DNA from: an uncultured Lachnospiraceae bacterium
Lineage (GTDB): Bacteria; Bacillota; Clostridia; Lachnospirales; Lachnospiraceae
Assembly (NCBI GenBank): GCA_948665105.1
Contig: CAPNGW010000031.1
Location: forward strand, 1 to 12,894
Direction of reading: 5' to 3'
DNA length: 12,894 bases
Shown here: positions 12,642 to 12,894 of the stretch, piece after piece
Position numbering within the stretch: the first letter of the stretch is position 1
How the letters are laid out: every line of letters begins with the position of its first letter
Position numbers and translations under genes: made by a program
The notes under the pieces: model-generated
The model's input: the letters and a program-made list of their open reading frames with translations, nothing else
The model's database searches: none
What the model was told of the DNA's origin: nothing

Positions 12642-12648
12642 ATTCTAT
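12642..12648 (+). repeat. Right target-site duplication of the 312-bp element
   Basis: Second ATTCTAT copy, abutting the right terminal repeat; partner of 12323-12329. It lies 15 bases downstream of the stop codon of the HlyC/CorC-type gene, so the insertion did not damage that gene. Confidence 0.8.
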
Positions 12649-12663
12649 ATAGCTATCATACCA

Positions 12664-12894
12664 TTAAAGTGCAGAATTTTCCACCTCCTTCTTCAGCCAT
12701 ACATACGCCTCCTGTATGGTGTGGCGCCGCACCTTTACCACCTCCATCCGCATCTTTTCGTCCTCCCAGACAAGGGTCTCCCCGTCCTCAGGCACCCGCC
12801 CGATTGCATCACAGGCAAAGCCGTTAAAGGTCTCATACACATCCGTGGGCAATGTGCGGTCCCATATTTTTGCCAGCTCCTGAAGGTCCGCCGT
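12664..12894 (-). CDS. HlyC/CorC-family transporter, C-terminal part (start outside window)
   Basis: The frame is open to the window edge and gives the last 76 residues, TADLQELAKIWDRTLPTD, then VYETFNGFACDAIGRVPEDG, ETLVWEDEKMRMEVVKVRRH and a short tail. This is the CorC_HlyC transporter-associated domain: the FNGF..D.IGRVPEDGE segment and the strand MRMEVVKVRRHTIQEA are typical. These proteins have an N-terminal DUF21 (CNNM) membrane domain and a CBS pair, and take part in magnesium or other divalent-cation export. Only the last domain is seen, so the rest is assumed. The first in-frame start-like codon (TTG at 12852) is not the real start. It ends 15 bases before the inserted element. Confidence 0.88.
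   Translation of the reverse strand, partial: TADLQELAKIWDRTLPTDVYETFNGFACDAIGRVPEDGETLVWEDEKMRMEVVKVRRHTIQEAYVWLKKEVENSAL

Overview
The window looks chromosomal and comes from a Gram-positive anaerobe of the Clostridia, most likely Lachnospiraceae. The signs are the gene content (carbamate kinase, a c-di-AMP receptor of the DarA/PstA type, lantibiotic-resistance-like ABC modules), strong GGAGG ribosome sites, and a tRNA gene without an encoded CCA. The family assignment is an inference; no species can be named from sequence alone.

Layout. (1) 1-436: the 3' end of a carbamate kinase gene on +, closed by a perfect bidirectional hairpin terminator. (2) 526-4013, minus strand: a response regulator, then after a gap holding an 11-bp tandem-repeat operator, an ABC ATPase, an ABC-2 permease and a histidine kinase. 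This is a self-contained sense-and-export module of the antimicrobial-peptide-resistance type. (3) 4159-4232: tRNA-Val(CAC) on + with its own promoter and terminator. (4) 4319-6912, minus strand: a second ABC exporter operon led by an unusual membrane-anchored MerR regulator that also carries a CxxC/CxxC zinc-ribbon-like tail, followed by a small PLDc_N-like membrane protein, an ATPase and a permease. (5) 6935-7532: debris, namely a truncated excisionase-like HTH gene, a frame-broken small gene and a possible mobilisation-gene scrap. (6) 7533-8848, minus strand: a HipB-like XRE regulator plus a short HipA-like kinase, overlapping by 4 bases, with a promoter and a candidate operator. (7) 8849-9249: non-coding or decayed. 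(8) 9250-11284, plus strand: a third ABC exporter operon of the YtrA/YtrB type (GntR regulator, ATPase, permease) with a perfect 8-bp-arm operator palindrome. (9) 11362-12894, minus strand: a GNAT acetyltransferase, the c-di-AMP receptor gene, a 312-bp MITE-like, highly structured repeat with a 7-bp target duplication, and the 3' end of a HlyC/CorC-type transporter gene.

How it fits together. Three independent ABC-2 exporters, each under a different class of regulator (two-component, MerR, GntR), lie within about 11 kb. All are of the kind that answer envelope stress or peptide antibiotics. The stretch from the tRNA to about 9.2 kb looks like an accessory segment: it contains the toxin-antitoxin-like pair, broken mobile-element genes and sequence that appears more AT-rich, and it lies just 3' of a tRNA gene. 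I could not find the far attachment repeat. The most striking unlabelled structure is the 312-bp insertion just upstream of the c-di-AMP receptor gene.
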